Source: an uncultured Muribaculaceae bacterium (GTDB lineage: Bacteria > Bacteroidota > Bacteroidia > Bacteroidales > Muribaculaceae). From it: a DNA stretch of 26,295 nt. How positions within the stretch are numbered: the first letter of the stretch is position 1; each line of letters starts with the position of its first letter. Positions 1 through 6,845 of this stretch are shown here, one piece after another. Position numbers and translations under genes: made by a program. The stretch is from assembly GCA_958439725.1 (NCBI GenBank), contig CAUBWJ010000030.1, positions 1-26,295 of the forward strand. Reading direction: 5' to 3'. The notes beneath the pieces were generated by a model. The model was not told the origin of the DNA. It saw nothing but the letters and a program-made list of their open reading frames with translations, and did not search any database.

Positions 1-25
1 AGGTGGATGTAATTTTTGCCTCATT

Positions 26-853
26 TTATTTGGTTTTTAATATAGTTCGTACTTTTTCTGCATCAAGAGTGTCGGAAGCCATGAATGCGTCCATGTCGGG
101 TTGACGCCACGAGGGAAGTTCCATGAACACCGTGCCTGCAGTTTCAGGAAAATCCGGCAATGCTATCAGGCGTCGCAGCATGTCCCATGACACTTTTCGG
201 CGGTGGTATTCTCCGTTTATCACAAGCCGGTGGTCACGGAGCTTTTTCAGAAGAAACTCTTCGGGTGTGTCCTTTACTCCGGCAAGAAATGATGTGAACG
301 GAGTGACGTCGGCAGGCACCCGGTGTATCATGTCGATCCGCGGTATGTTTGCAAGTATATTGGGAAGCTGTCGGCTGATTATGTCGGTCATTTCCGCCTC
401 GTTCTCCGCAAGGCCTTGTCCTCCGTTTACCCATCGGCCGTCTTCTATCCAGGTCCAGTCAAGAATCAGATATTCGGGTGAATTTCTCACTACTATCACA
501 GCCGCGGAGTCGCGGTAGGAGACGATGCCTTTTACGTGTTCGTCAAGCATCCGTTTTCTCAATGCTGAATCCACAGGCGCATCCGCAGCGTTGCGGTCGA
601 AGTCAAAACGCTTTGTTGAAATATCGGCCCATAGACGCTTCTTGCCCGTTATGCCTACCCAGCTTCTGAGCCGGTAAAAGTCAAGAGGGGACGACGGGCT
701 TACGGAGTCAGGGCAAAGCTCCCGGGCGGTCTTACCGATTTCGGTAACTGTAAAGCCTTCGGGATAATTGCCGGTAATGGAATCCGTGGTGTTATGCGCG
801 TTGGCAGCCGCTGCGGCAAGTGCAACTAAGGAGATGGTTAGTGTTTTATACAT
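26..853 (-). CDS. Secreted protein, possibly C-terminally truncated (GExH-type motif)
   Basis: 275 residues with a clear N-terminal signal peptide (about 1-19, cleavage near ANA). I do not recognise the N-terminal part. Towards the C-terminus, residues around 200-255 contain LVINGEYHRRK followed by GTVFMELPSW; a GE-x-H motif of this kind followed by a hydrophobic strand ending in E is reminiscent of the start of ChaN/TraB/erythromycin-esterase-like folds. In such proteins the domain continues for well over 100 residues, but here the frame stops about 20 residues after the second motif, so the gene may be frameshifted or cut short. It is the last gene of the ABC operon, 9 nt after its neighbour. 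Function unknown; the fold assignment is only a resemblance. Confidence 0.75.
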   Translation of the reverse strand: MYKTLTISLVALAAAAANAHNTTDSITGNYPEGFTVTEIGKTARELCPDSVSPSSPLDFYRLRSWVGITGKKRLWADISTKRFDFDRNAADAPVDSALRKRMLDEHVKGIVSYRDSAAVIVVRNSPEYLILDWTWIEDGRWVNGGQGLAENEAEMTDIISRQLPNILANIPRIDMIHRVPADVTPFTSFLAGVKDTPEEFLLKKLRDHRLVINGEYHRRKVSWDMLRRLIALPDFPETAGTVFMELPSWRQPDMDAFMASDTLDAEKVRTILKTK

Positions 854-862
854 GGCAGTTGT

Positions 863-1318
863 CTATTTGATGGATTTGTGTTCAGAATGTGCAGCCGAGG
901 CGGTGTCAGCCGGTATGGAATCGGTAGACTGTTTTTTCACGGGCCGGAATGAAATCACCGTATCGTTTAGCCGGGCTTCGCACAGATTCAGCAGGCGTAT
1001 GGTTCCCTGATAGATTGCGCTCGGATCGTCTGTGACAATCGAAAGAGTGTCGCCTCTCAGTGAAACTTCCGGCTCGATGTTAAGGTCTATACATGAACCG
1101 AATCTGTGGCGCAGCGACCTCACATACAGCAGTCCCGGTGTGGCTTTGGGCCCTTCGTAACATACCACTCTCACGGTGTCGGAACTCATGGCCCGTAGGC
1201 ATTCCGTTATATCGGACTTGCAGCGTGAAGCGGCATGCTTGTTCAGGAAAAACGATATGGCCGGAAGCACTGCGAGTATAATTGCTGCCGATATTGCTAC
1301 TTTATTGCTTGTTTTCAT
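863..1318 (-). CDS. Small signal-anchored periplasmic protein, unknown function
   Basis: 151 residues. An N-terminal hydrophobic segment (about residues 8-24) acts as a signal anchor or uncleaved signal peptide; the rest is soluble and probably periplasmic, with four cysteines (around residues 33, 40, 53 and 112) that could form disulphides. No family recognised. Its start overlaps the end of the GntR regulator gene by 17 nt, which argues for translational coupling within the ABC transporter operon. Cargo or sensor protein of the transporter is possible but purely an inference from position. Confidence 0.75.
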   Translation of the reverse strand: MKTSNKVAISAAIILAVLPAISFFLNKHAASRCKSDITECLRAMSSDTVRVVCYEGPKATPGLLYVRSLRHRFGSCIDLNIEPEVSLRGDTLSIVTDDPSAIYQGTIRLLNLCEARLNDTVISFRPVKKQSTDSIPADTASAAHSEHKSIK

Positions 1319-1667
1319 GTCTTTTTATTATTGGAATTATTTCATCTGGCGATATGCCAAGCAGTTCCATCTGTCTGATACATAGAGGTAGAATTTCGTC
1401 GAAGAATGCCTGTCGACGCCGTTCTTTTATTGCCTCGCTGGCTCCTTCGGCCACAAAGAAGCCTACTCCTTTCACGCTTCTTACCGTGCCGTCGAATCCC
1501 AGATGCTCGTAAGTGCGCACAATGGTATTGGCGTTGACGCGGAACTTCGCGCTCATTTCTCTCACTGAGGGTAGCTGATGGCCTATGCTCCAGCGTCCGC
1601 TCAGTATGTTGTCCTCCACCCATTCCTTTATCTGGATGAATACGGGCCTGTTGTCTTTCAGTTCCAT
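1302..1667 (-). CDS. GntR-family transcriptional regulator, YtrA subfamily
   Basis: 121 residues: an N-terminal winged helix-turn-helix of GntR type (residues about 8-74, with the typical LPSVREMSAKFRVNANTIVR core and a VKGVGFFVAE wing) and a short helical C-terminal tail of about 45 residues. This short tail, in place of a large effector domain, defines the YtrA subfamily, whose members usually repress neighbouring ABC transporter genes. It overlaps the permease gene by 10 nt and lies in the same operon as the ATPase. The probable operator is the CTGTAC/GTACAG inverted repeat just downstream of the operon promoter (3254-3275), implying autoregulation. The effector is unknown. Confidence 0.93.
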   Translation of the reverse strand: MELKDNRPVFIQIKEWVEDNILSGRWSIGHQLPSVREMSAKFRVNANTIVRTYEHLGFDGTVRSVKGVGFFVAEGASEAIKERRRQAFFDEILPLCIRQMELLGISPDEIIPIIKRHENKQ

Positions 1668-2389
1668 CGCTCGAATCTGATTTCTCTGAAACGGAAATAT
1701 GAGATTGCTATGGCGGCTACGGGAAGCAGCAGAAGCCAGAGATATGATACCGCATACTGGGCTTTAACCGGCAGTCCGGTCCAGGAACAGACTGAGTGCC
1801 ATTCCACACCGTTAGTCCATATATTGACGTCTGTGCCGATGAAGGGGTAGGATAAGCATCCTGCCACATCGAGCAGCGAGACGCTTCCTGCTGCTATAAT
1901 GCCCAGAGTTACACCGGCTATCCATCTCCATTTCGGGGGAAAGGTGGTGAAAAGAATGCCGAGCGAGCAGTACCATACCAGAAAATATGATACCACCGGT
2001 AGATGGTAGAGAGGAAGATGAGTTCTGAAGGGAAGCCGGGCTATGTTCAGAAAGGTGGTGTGGTCCAGAAAAAATAGCGGCACGAGCATCACACCGTATG
2101 AAAGGATGGGAAAAATCACGAGAGTGCGCAGGGCGGTGAACGCGAATTTTGTGGACTCACCCACCGGAAGCAATAAGGGGGATATGCACTGTTCGGCGTC
2201 GAAGCATCCGCGCAGGGATGTGAGGGCGGTGTAGACCACGCAGGTGAAAATCCACCATACTCCCACATACCGTGCCTGTGAAGGAGAGTAGCAGAGTATA
2301 ATGAGCAGGGATATGGCTGCCGATATGGCCGTCATGGATAGGTCGCGGCGCCAGTGGCAGCAGATGTAGAGTCGGGATAATCTTATCAT
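1658..2389 (-). CDS. ABC transporter permease-like integral membrane protein
   Basis: 243 residues with about six hydrophobic segments: around 20-35, 43-60, 85-108, 130-147, 153-175 and 210-235. No enzymatic motif is visible. It lies 5 nt downstream of an ABC ATPase and overlaps a YtrA-type repressor gene, the standard arrangement for a two-component ABC exporter. The assignment as permease therefore rests on topology and context more than on sequence motifs. Substrate unknown; homologous arrangements elsewhere respond to envelope stress or antimicrobial peptides, which is only a possibility here. Confidence 0.85.
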   Translation of the reverse strand: MIRLSRLYICCHWRRDLSMTAISAAISLLIILCYSPSQARYVGVWWIFTCVVYTALTSLRGCFDAEQCISPLLLPVGESTKFAFTALRTLVIFPILSYGVMLVPLFFLDHTTFLNIARLPFRTHLPLYHLPVVSYFLVWYCSLGILFTTFPPKWRWIAGVTLGIIAAGSVSLLDVAGCLSYPFIGTDVNIWTNGVEWHSVCSWTGLPVKAQYAVSYLWLLLLPVAAIAISYFRFREIRFERWN

Positions 2390-2394
2390 TTGTC

Positions 2395-3252
2395 TTATTG
2401 AATGGGGTCGGTTGATATTATGCTGCGGAAATATTCGCTCTGATGGATTGCGGTATACAGCAGTTCTATGTCGGGGTCGGAGTATACGCCGTCGTGATTC
2501 CTTCCTATGGTCTTGAGACCTTCTTCAAACACTATGTCGTCGCAATATCCCACGGGGGAGCCGAATGTAAATGTCTCGGCAAGTGCGTCGATGGAGGCAT
2601 CCATTATCACCCTCCGTCCGTAAAGCATTATCACATCCGTGATGATGTTCTGGAGCTCAGCCGCTGAATGGGATGATATAAGAATAGTCTTGTCAGTGAT
2701 GTCGGTGCGGGCGAGAAGTGACTGAAACGCCCTTTTGCCACCCATATCAAGGGAATTCAGAGGCTCGTCAAGCAGAATAAGGGAGCATCCGGTTGCAAAT
2801 GCCAGTGCAAGCAAAGCTTTCTTTATTTCGCCGGGCGACATTTTCGTCATTTTTCTGTGGGTGTCCACGCCAAGCAGTTTTATGTTGTCGGCGAATTGTT
2901 CGTGGGAGAATCGCGGATAGAGCGGGCCGTAGCATTCGGCCATTGCTGTGGGTGTCAGAGCGGCTGTGCGGGGATATTGCGGAACATAGAAAAGTCCTGA
3001 TAATAGCTTCTGGTCGCGGCAAGGCATTTCGAAGCCGTTGACAGTCAGAGAGCCGGCCAGAGGTGGTATGCCTCCGGTTATGGTGTTGAGCAGGGTGGTT
3101 TTGCCGCTGCCGTTTTCACCGAACAGACCATATATTGCCGATGTATGCAGCCTGAGGTTTACATCGCGCAGCGCGGGAAGCTTCAGCGAATATCCTATTG
3201 CAGCCTGATTGAAAATTACGGTTTCATTTTCCATGTGATGTTTATTTGTCAT
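2395..3252 (-). CDS. ABC transporter ATP-binding protein
   Basis: 285 residues. Walker A is GENGSGKTT (residues 45-53), Q-loop Gln about 92, signature MSPGEIKKA (138-146, a variant of LSGGQ), Walker B LILLDEP (158-164), D-loop NSLD and H-loop His195. This is a complete cytoplasmic nucleotide-binding subunit with a C-terminal extension of about 80 residues, typical of drug or antimicrobial exporter ATPases. It is the first gene of the operon, followed after 5 nt by the permease. An internal Met at 3234 (MENETV) is an alternative start; I keep the longer form because both lie downstream of the predicted transcription start, but I cannot decide from the sequence. Confidence 0.95.
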   Translation of the reverse strand: MTNKHHMENETVIFNQAAIGYSLKLPALRDVNLRLHTSAIYGLFGENGSGKTTLLNTITGGIPPLAGSLTVNGFEMPCRDQKLLSGLFYVPQYPRTAALTPTAMAECYGPLYPRFSHEQFADNIKLLGVDTHRKMTKMSPGEIKKALLALAFATGCSLILLDEPLNSLDMGGKRAFQSLLARTDITDKTILISSHSAAELQNIITDVIMLYGRRVIMDASIDALAETFTFGSPVGYCDDIVFEEGLKTIGRNHDGVYSDPDIELLYTAIHQSEYFRSIISTDPIQ

Positions 3253-3253
3253 A

Positions 3254-3275
3254 CTGTACTATCAAAGTGGTACAG
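3254..3275. promoter_or_regulatory. Probable GntR operator (inverted repeat)
   Basis: Perfect 6-bp inverted arms CTGTAC (3254-3259) and GTACAG (3270-3275) with a 10-bp spacer lie immediately downstream of the -7 box and cover the predicted transcription start. Position and symmetry suit a dimeric repressor; the YtrA-type GntR encoded three genes downstream is the natural candidate. The assignment to that protein is inferred. Confidence 0.55.
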
Positions 3276-3307
3276 CAAAGGTATAATGACATACCAACTC
3301 CGCCAAA
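3276..3307 (-). promoter_or_regulatory. Promoter of the ABC transporter operon
   Basis: Reading the minus strand, TTTG (3307-3304) and TACCTTTG (3283-3276) are separated by 20 bp, a full match to the Bacteroidota primary sigma factor consensus TTTG-N19-21-TAnnTTTG. Transcription should start near 3270, leaving a very short leader before the ATPase start at 3252. Confidence 0.8.
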
Positions 3308-3379
3308 TCGTTAACATTTATTAATAATGAAAGAAGGTCATCATCGAAAGATATCAACAGTTTCGGTATGGATTATTTG

Positions 3380-3387
3380 TATATTTG
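3380..3387 (+). promoter_or_regulatory. -7 box upstream of the 54-aa peptide
   Basis: TATATTTG matches TAnnTTTG. No convincing TTTG -33 element is found 19-21 bp upstream, so this is a tentative call. Confidence 0.35.
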
Positions 3388-3412
3388 TTATCTGTGATGA
3401 AAACGGTTGATT

Positions 3413-3577
3413 ATGGCAGAAATTATTCTGATTTCTCTGGTTATTATCTTTTTATCCAATCTCTTTTTACCGAAAAAAAGGAGGCATACGAAGCGCCCGC
3501 TGAATCCGAATGAAAATCCATCTACTGACGGTTTGCCGTGGATGGGAGGGAAGAGGCGCGAGAAAAGGTCAAGATAA
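3413..3577 (+). CDS. Possible 54-aa single-pass membrane peptide
   Basis: ATG at 3413 opens a 54-codon frame: a hydrophobic helix (residues 3-19, rich in Ile/Leu/Val/Phe) followed by a strongly basic tail starting PKKRRHTKR and ending KRSR. A TATATTTG box at 3380-3387 on the same strand would place transcription start just upstream. It is divergent from the ABC operon and isolated. No family recognised. A 38-codon overlapping frame (3397-3513) is the less convincing alternative because it lacks any recognisable protein character. Confidence 0.45.
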   Translation: MAEIILISLVIIFLSNLFLPKKRRHTKRPLNPNENPSTDGLPWMGGKRREKRSR

Positions 3578-3694
3578 TTTTGGGATGACTGACCGGTGAA
3601 CGGGAAGGTCGGCCCCTGTCGTCCGAATGAATAATGGAATAATTATTGAATAATTAAATGAATGATTGATAGCCGCGGAGCGGAGATTTCTGTT

Positions 3695-3718
3695 AAACCC
3701 GCTGCGTCAGCTGCGGGG
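3695..3718. repeat. 24-bp REP-like repeat, copy 1
   Basis: A 24-bp stretch beginning AAACCCGCTGCGTCAG is repeated exactly at 4078-4101 in the same orientation. Each copy is itself an imperfect hairpin: CCCGC/GCGGG arms, a T-T mismatch, then GC/GC closing a GTCA loop. Both copies are preceded by an AGCCGCGG sequence. Confidence 0.7.
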
Positions 3719-3737
3719 GGAACGCTGTCTGTGCCAC

Positions 3738-3812
3738 CTGCGGCGAGTCTGGGAATGGCGATGCCGCAGTGTGCGTAAGCGTGGGAACCCAATAGACAGC
3801 CCATGCTTACGC
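3738..3812. other. GC-rich hairpin cluster, function unknown
   Basis: Two good hairpins stand side by side: CTGCGGC (3738-3744) with GCCGCAG (3763-3769), and a 13-bp stem with one mismatch formed by 3773-3785 and 3800-3812 (core GCGTAAGC/GCTTACGC). A weaker GAGG/CCTC pairing follows near 3832-3856. No plausible protein is encoded here. It could be a structured RNA or decayed repeat DNA; I do not recognise RNase P, tmRNA or SRP RNA signatures. Confidence 0.5.
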
Positions 3813-4077
3813 GGGGGCAGCGAGGTGCGCATGCTCCGCAGCTTGCCTCGGGGAAATTTATTGGCCTCTTTTTCCGGCAGCTGTCGCAACCGGTTGTAAA
3901 AATTTCGCACCTCCGGCGCTCTTCGCCTGCTACAATATACTGTGAGTAAGTATAACCCCGGCTTTTCAAGCCATCTGTCAAAAAAGGGGTTAATGTGAGA
4001 ATAATGGTTGTTAAAATGGGTCTGCAATACCTGTATCAGATTAGCCAACTCGGAGCGGCGGAGCCGCGGGGGTCGTA

Positions 4078-4101
4078 AAACCCGCTGCGTCAGCTGCGGG
4101 G
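4078..4101. repeat. 24-bp REP-like repeat, copy 2
   Basis: Exact second copy of the 3695-3718 repeat, same orientation, 383 bp away start to start. It lies just beyond the tRNA-Pro terminator and is preceded by a GC-rich stretch (about 4051-4072) that can also fold. Confidence 0.7.
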
Positions 4102-4130
4102 AAAACGCCGTTCCAATCTTGTTCCGGCTG

Positions 4131-4170
4131 AAAAAGAAAAGTGAGCGCAACTTGTTGTATTGCACTCACT
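4131..4170 (-). terminator. Intrinsic terminator of tRNA-Pro
   Basis: On the minus strand AGTGAGTGCAA (4170-4160) and TTGCGCTCACT (4150-4140) form an 11-bp stem with one G-T wobble and a 9-nt loop, followed directly by a T-rich run (complement of AAAAAGAAA at 4131-4139). It begins 13 nt after the tRNA 3' end. Confidence 0.88.
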
Positions 4171-4183
4171 TGCTTTTAACTCG

Positions 4184-4256
4184 TCGGGGTGAGAAGACTC
4201 GAACTTCCGACCTCCACGTCCCGAACGTGGCGCGCTGCCAACTGTGCTACACCCCG
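4184..4256 (-). tRNA. tRNA-Pro (anticodon CGG)
   Basis: A complete 73-nt cloverleaf reads on the minus strand: acceptor CGGGGTG/CACCCCG with discriminator A, anticodon stem CCACG/CGTGG enclosing the loop TTCGGGA (anticodon CGG, decoding CCG), and T-arm GGAAG-TTCGAGT-CTTCT. The 3' CCA is not encoded (the next bases are CGA), as is usual in Bacteroidota. It has its own promoter box upstream and a terminator downstream, so it is a single-gene transcription unit. Confidence 0.96.
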
Positions 4257-4269
4257 AGCTTAGCGGCCA

Positions 4270-4277
4270 CAAAGGTA
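4270..4277 (-). promoter_or_regulatory. -7 box of tRNA-Pro
   Basis: TACCTTTG on the minus strand, a full match to TAnnTTTG, 13 nt before the mature tRNA 5' end. The -33 element is not clear. Confidence 0.6.
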
Positions 4278-4297
4278 AGACTATTTTTTCAAATATG

Positions 4298-4501
4298 CTA
4301 CTGTTGGCGTGAATATTTTGAAGAGCGTCGGGCTATTTGTGCCGGCTGAACAGCTATGCGTACGGAATCGCGGTTTGTGCCGCGGAATCGGCGGCGGAGG
4401 TAAAGGCGGTCTATTGCCGCTCCGATTCCCACGGCCAGTATCAGTGCGGCGGCCATGTAGATCCATGCTATTGCCGTGGGAGGAATGATGTTCAGAGTCA
4501 T
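4298..4501 (-). CDS. Possible 67-aa single-pass membrane protein
   Basis: 67 residues with one good transmembrane helix (about residues 9-30, AIAWIYMAAALILAVGIGAA) followed by a basic segment RLYLRRRFRG and a polar tail, consistent with an N-out/C-in small membrane protein. It sits between the POT terminator and the tRNA-Pro promoter and has no obvious promoter of its own. An overlapping 110-codon frame (4281-4613) is less protein-like. No family recognised; existence is plausible, not certain. Confidence 0.45.
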   Translation of the reverse strand: MTLNIIPPTAIAWIYMAAALILAVGIGAAIDRLYLRRRFRGTNRDSVRIAVQPAQIARRSSKYSRQQ

Positions 4502-4593
4502 AGGAGTACTTGTGTCGGAGGAATTTGACTTTCGTTTTCTTATAAAACAATCCGAATCCGCGGCGGTTCAGTCTGTCGCGAAGAATCAGATGC

Positions 4594-4650
4594 CACAAAA
4601 GAAATGGCGGCACGCCGATTCCGACATGCCGCCTGTTTCTTTTGTAGTGG
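4594..4650. terminator. Bidirectional terminator downstream of the POT transporter
   Basis: A large inverted repeat: ACAAAAGAAA near 4595-4604 pairs with TTTCTTTTGT at 4636-4645, and GGCGGCA (4606-4612) pairs with TGCCGCC (4627-4633). The GC-rich inner stem with A-run/T-run flanks is the classic two-way terminator form. It starts about 10 nt after the transporter stop codon. Confidence 0.85.
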
Positions 4651-4659
4651 ATTGCGTGT

Positions 4660-6165
4660 TTATTTAGCCACGCGTTCGAGCCATTTTACCATGCCGAACA
4701 TCACTCCCATGGAGATGAAGCATACGCCCATGAACACGGCCCAGGCTACCCAGATGGGGCAGGCGTTGTAGATGAGCGGACCAATCCAAAGTAGCAGGTT
4801 GCCCACGGCAGTGGCGCCGAGCCAGAGCCCCTGGCAGAGCCCCTGCATGTCGCGCGGAGCTACTTTCGATACGAACGAAAGGCCCAGAGGCGAGATGAAG
4901 AGCTCGGCAACGGTCAGGAAGAAGTAGAGTACTATGAGCACCCAGGGTCCCGACATGATGCCGCCTTCAGTGCGGAACTCGGTGGCTGAGGGATAACCCA
5001 TCACGAGCGAGTAGACCATCAGGAAGAGGTAGGCGATGCCTGCCAGACCCATGCCGATGGCGATTTTGCGCGGTGTGGAAATTTCCTTGCCGCGGCGCGC
5101 GAGCGAAGCGAAAATCATTATGATGACGGGGGTAAGCACAATCACGAAGAACGGATTGAGCGCCTGCCAGATTTCGGGAGCGATAGTGTCGCTGTTCACG
5201 AAATCGCGGGCAAAGAGCGACAGCGAGGTACCGTTCTGGTGGAACGAGAACCAGAAGAAGATGGCAATGCCGAGCACTGCGAAGAGTGCATACATGCGCT
5301 GCTTGATTTCCTTTGCCATGGCTGCTTTTTCCTCGGCGGTGTAGCTCACGGTCTCGCTCTTTTCCTTCTTGGCGGGAGAGGGGAGACCCTTCTTGGTGAA
5401 GAGGAATATGGCGAGCGAAAGGAGCATGGCGGCCACGGATGCTATGAACGAGTAGTGGATGCCGGTGTTGAACACATCGAGATACTCGGTGCAGAATGCC
5501 GAGATGTTGCCGGCGGCGTCGCCTCCCACCTGGGTGATGAGGGCATAGAGGTTGTCGGCGTTCTGCTGGTTCATGTTGTCGGTCACGCTCAGGTATTCAT
5601 GGCAGAGAGCGGGGAGCTTGGCATTGTAGGCAAGATTGTGTACGCCGAGCCACCAGGAACGGAGCATGGGAGCCACGAAGGGAGCCACAACGCCTCCTAT
5701 GTTGATGAACACATAGAAAATCTGGAAGCCGGAGTCGCGTTTGGAAGCCCAGCGGGGATTGTCGTAAAGCTGACCCACGATGGCCTGGAGGTTGCCCTTG
5801 AACAGACCGTTGCCGAACGCGATGAGGAAGAGCGCGCAGCATGTGAGTGTGAGCAGCCAGGTGGTGTTTTCGGCTGTGGCGAGAATAGGCACTGCAAGCA
5901 CTATGTAGCCCAGGGTCATTACTATCAGACCGCTGATAATGGTGCCTTTGTAGTTCTGTGTCTTGTCGGCTATGATACCGCCGACGAGGCTCAGAACGTA
6001 GATTCCGGCATAGAAGAATGAATAGACCAGAGTGCTCGTTTCTTCCGACAGTCCGAATTTGGAGCAAAGGAACAGCACGAGCACCGCATTCATGATGTAG
6101 TAGCCGAAGCGTTCGCCCATGTTGGAGAGGGCGGCGGGAATTAGGCCTTTAGGTTGATTGAACAT
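4660..6165 (-). CDS. POT/PTR-family proton-coupled di/tripeptide transporter
   Basis: 501 residues and about 12-14 transmembrane helices, typical of the family. Residues 15-23 read NMGERFGYY, corresponding to the family signature ExxERFxYY, but the first glutamate is replaced by Asn15. The second PTR signature region is visible as GNGLFKGNLQAIVGQLYDNP, and FYVFINIGGVVAPF matches TM5 of the family. These proteins import small peptides with protons across the inner membrane. SufE lies 53 nt upstream on the same strand, so the two may be co-transcribed although functionally unrelated; a strong terminator follows. Family assignment is firm; the altered proton-coupling motif makes exact mechanism and substrate uncertain. 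Confidence 0.93.
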   Translation of the reverse strand: MFNQPKGLIPAALSNMGERFGYYIMNAVLVLFLCSKFGLSEETSTLVYSFFYAGIYVLSLVGGIIADKTQNYKGTIISGLIVMTLGYIVLAVPILATAENTTWLLTLTCCALFLIAFGNGLFKGNLQAIVGQLYDNPRWASKRDSGFQIFYVFINIGGVVAPFVAPMLRSWWLGVHNLAYNAKLPALCHEYLSVTDNMNQQNADNLYALITQVGGDAAGNISAFCTEYLDVFNTGIHYSFIASVAAMLLSLAIFLFTKKGLPSPAKKEKSETVSYTAEEKAAMAKEIKQRMYALFAVLGIAIFFWFSFHQNGTSLSLFARDFVNSDTIAPEIWQALNPFFVIVLTPVIIMIFASLARRGKEISTPRKIAIGMGLAGIAYLFLMVYSLVMGYPSATEFRTEGGIMSGPWVLIVLYFFLTVAELFISPLGLSFVSKVAPRDMQGLCQGLWLGATAVGNLLLWIGPLIYNACPIWVAWAVFMGVCFISMGVMFGMVKWLERVAK

Positions 6166-6218
6166 GATAAGATTGGTGAATGTGGTGGATATGATTGGTT
6201 AATAATTTTCCAGTGGAA

Positions 6219-6656
6219 TCAGGCCCCGGCGGCATTCTCGTCCTTTATCTTGAACGCGAGCGCATACAGGCGCATCTGCTTCAGCATGGCAAGGAGTCCG
6301 TTGCTGCGTGTGGGCGAGAGGTTCTCGGCCAGCCCTATGCGGTCAATGAAATAGAGGTTTGCCGATGTGATTTCCTCAGGCGTGTGGCCGTTGAGCACCT
6401 TTATAAGCAGCGCTATGATGCCTTTTACGATTATGGCGTCGGAGTCGGCCGTATAGTAGACTTTGCCGTCTTCTTCGCGGGCGTAGAGCCATACGCGGCT
6501 CTGGCAGCCTTCTATCAGGTGGTCGGGAGTCTTGTATTTGGGGTCGATGGGAGGAAGGGTGTTGCCGAGGTCGATGATCATGGCGTAGCGGTCCATCCAG
6601 TCGTCCACTTCAGAGAATTCTTCTATTATTTCGTCCTGTGTCTGGTCTATTGTCAT
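6219..6656 (-). CDS. sufE: SufE-family cysteine desulfurase activator
   Basis: 145 residues, the usual SufE length. The active-site cysteine is Cys51 in the motif HLIEGCQSRVWL, which accepts persulfide sulfur from SufS. The YYTADSDAIIVKGIIALLIKVLNG and LSPTRSNGLLAML segments are characteristic of SufE. It works in the cytoplasm in iron-sulfur cluster assembly. Unusually, no suf genes are adjacent: it precedes a peptide transporter. A TAAATTTG box lies 23 nt before the start codon. Confidence 0.95.
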   Translation of the reverse strand: MTIDQTQDEIIEEFSEVDDWMDRYAMIIDLGNTLPPIDPKYKTPDHLIEGCQSRVWLYAREEDGKVYYTADSDAIIVKGIIALLIKVLNGHTPEEITSANLYFIDRIGLAENLSPTRSNGLLAMLKQMRLYALAFKIKDENAAGA

Positions 6657-6678
6657 GGTTTGAGAATTGAATGTCTGA

Positions 6679-6686
6679 CAAATTTA
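6679..6686 (-). promoter_or_regulatory. -7 box of sufE
   Basis: TAAATTTG on the minus strand, 22 nt before the sufE start. The expected -33 TTTG is not visible in the GC-rich sequence upstream, so the call rests on the -7 box alone. Confidence 0.5.
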
Positions 6687-6740
6687 GTCAAAATCCCCGG
6701 GGATTCCGCGGAGAACGCCATAAAAACGTTGCAGGCAAGA

Positions 6741-6791
6741 TAAAAAAGGGCGCGGCCCCGGACGGAAAGTTCCGCGCCAGTGGGCCGCGCC
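6741..6791 (-). terminator. Terminator of the aspT-aspD operon
   Basis: GGCGCGGCCC arms (6782-6791 with 6749-6758) form a perfect 10-bp GC stem around a 23-nt loop that can fold further, and on the minus strand this is followed by CTTTTTTA. It starts about 55 nt after the aspD stop codon. Confidence 0.88.
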
Positions 6792-6845
6792 ACATTCTGC
6801 TGTTTATTTATTTCGGGCAATTTCCTTGCTTACGGAAAATTAGTG

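Larger units (their letters stand above)
3578..4130. other. Long non-coding interval
   Basis: About 550 bp without a convincing gene. Short open frames on both strands have no recognisable protein character and are Arg/Pro-rich, as expected from GC-rich structured DNA. The interval holds the two 24-bp repeats and the hairpin cluster described separately; I see no IS ends, CRISPR repeats or further tRNA genes. Confidence 0.6.

Noticed and set aside
3397..3513. 38-codon frame starting at an upstream ATG and overlapping the 54-aa peptide
   Set aside because: No hydrophobic or other recognisable character; the overlapping frame with a membrane helix is more convincing.
3738..3860. RNase P RNA, tmRNA or SRP RNA in the GC-rich interval
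   Set aside because: The hairpins do not carry the conserved core sequences of these RNAs on either strand.
4090..4272. 60-codon minus-strand frame containing GRGGRKFESSHPDE
   Set aside because: It is the translation of the tRNA-Pro gene; the cloverleaf explains the sequence.
5239..6021. 260-codon plus-strand open frame opposite the POT gene
   Set aside because: It is antisense to a firm transporter gene and is rich in His/Glu/Gly/Val, the typical mirror of membrane-protein codons; no signal, motif or promoter.
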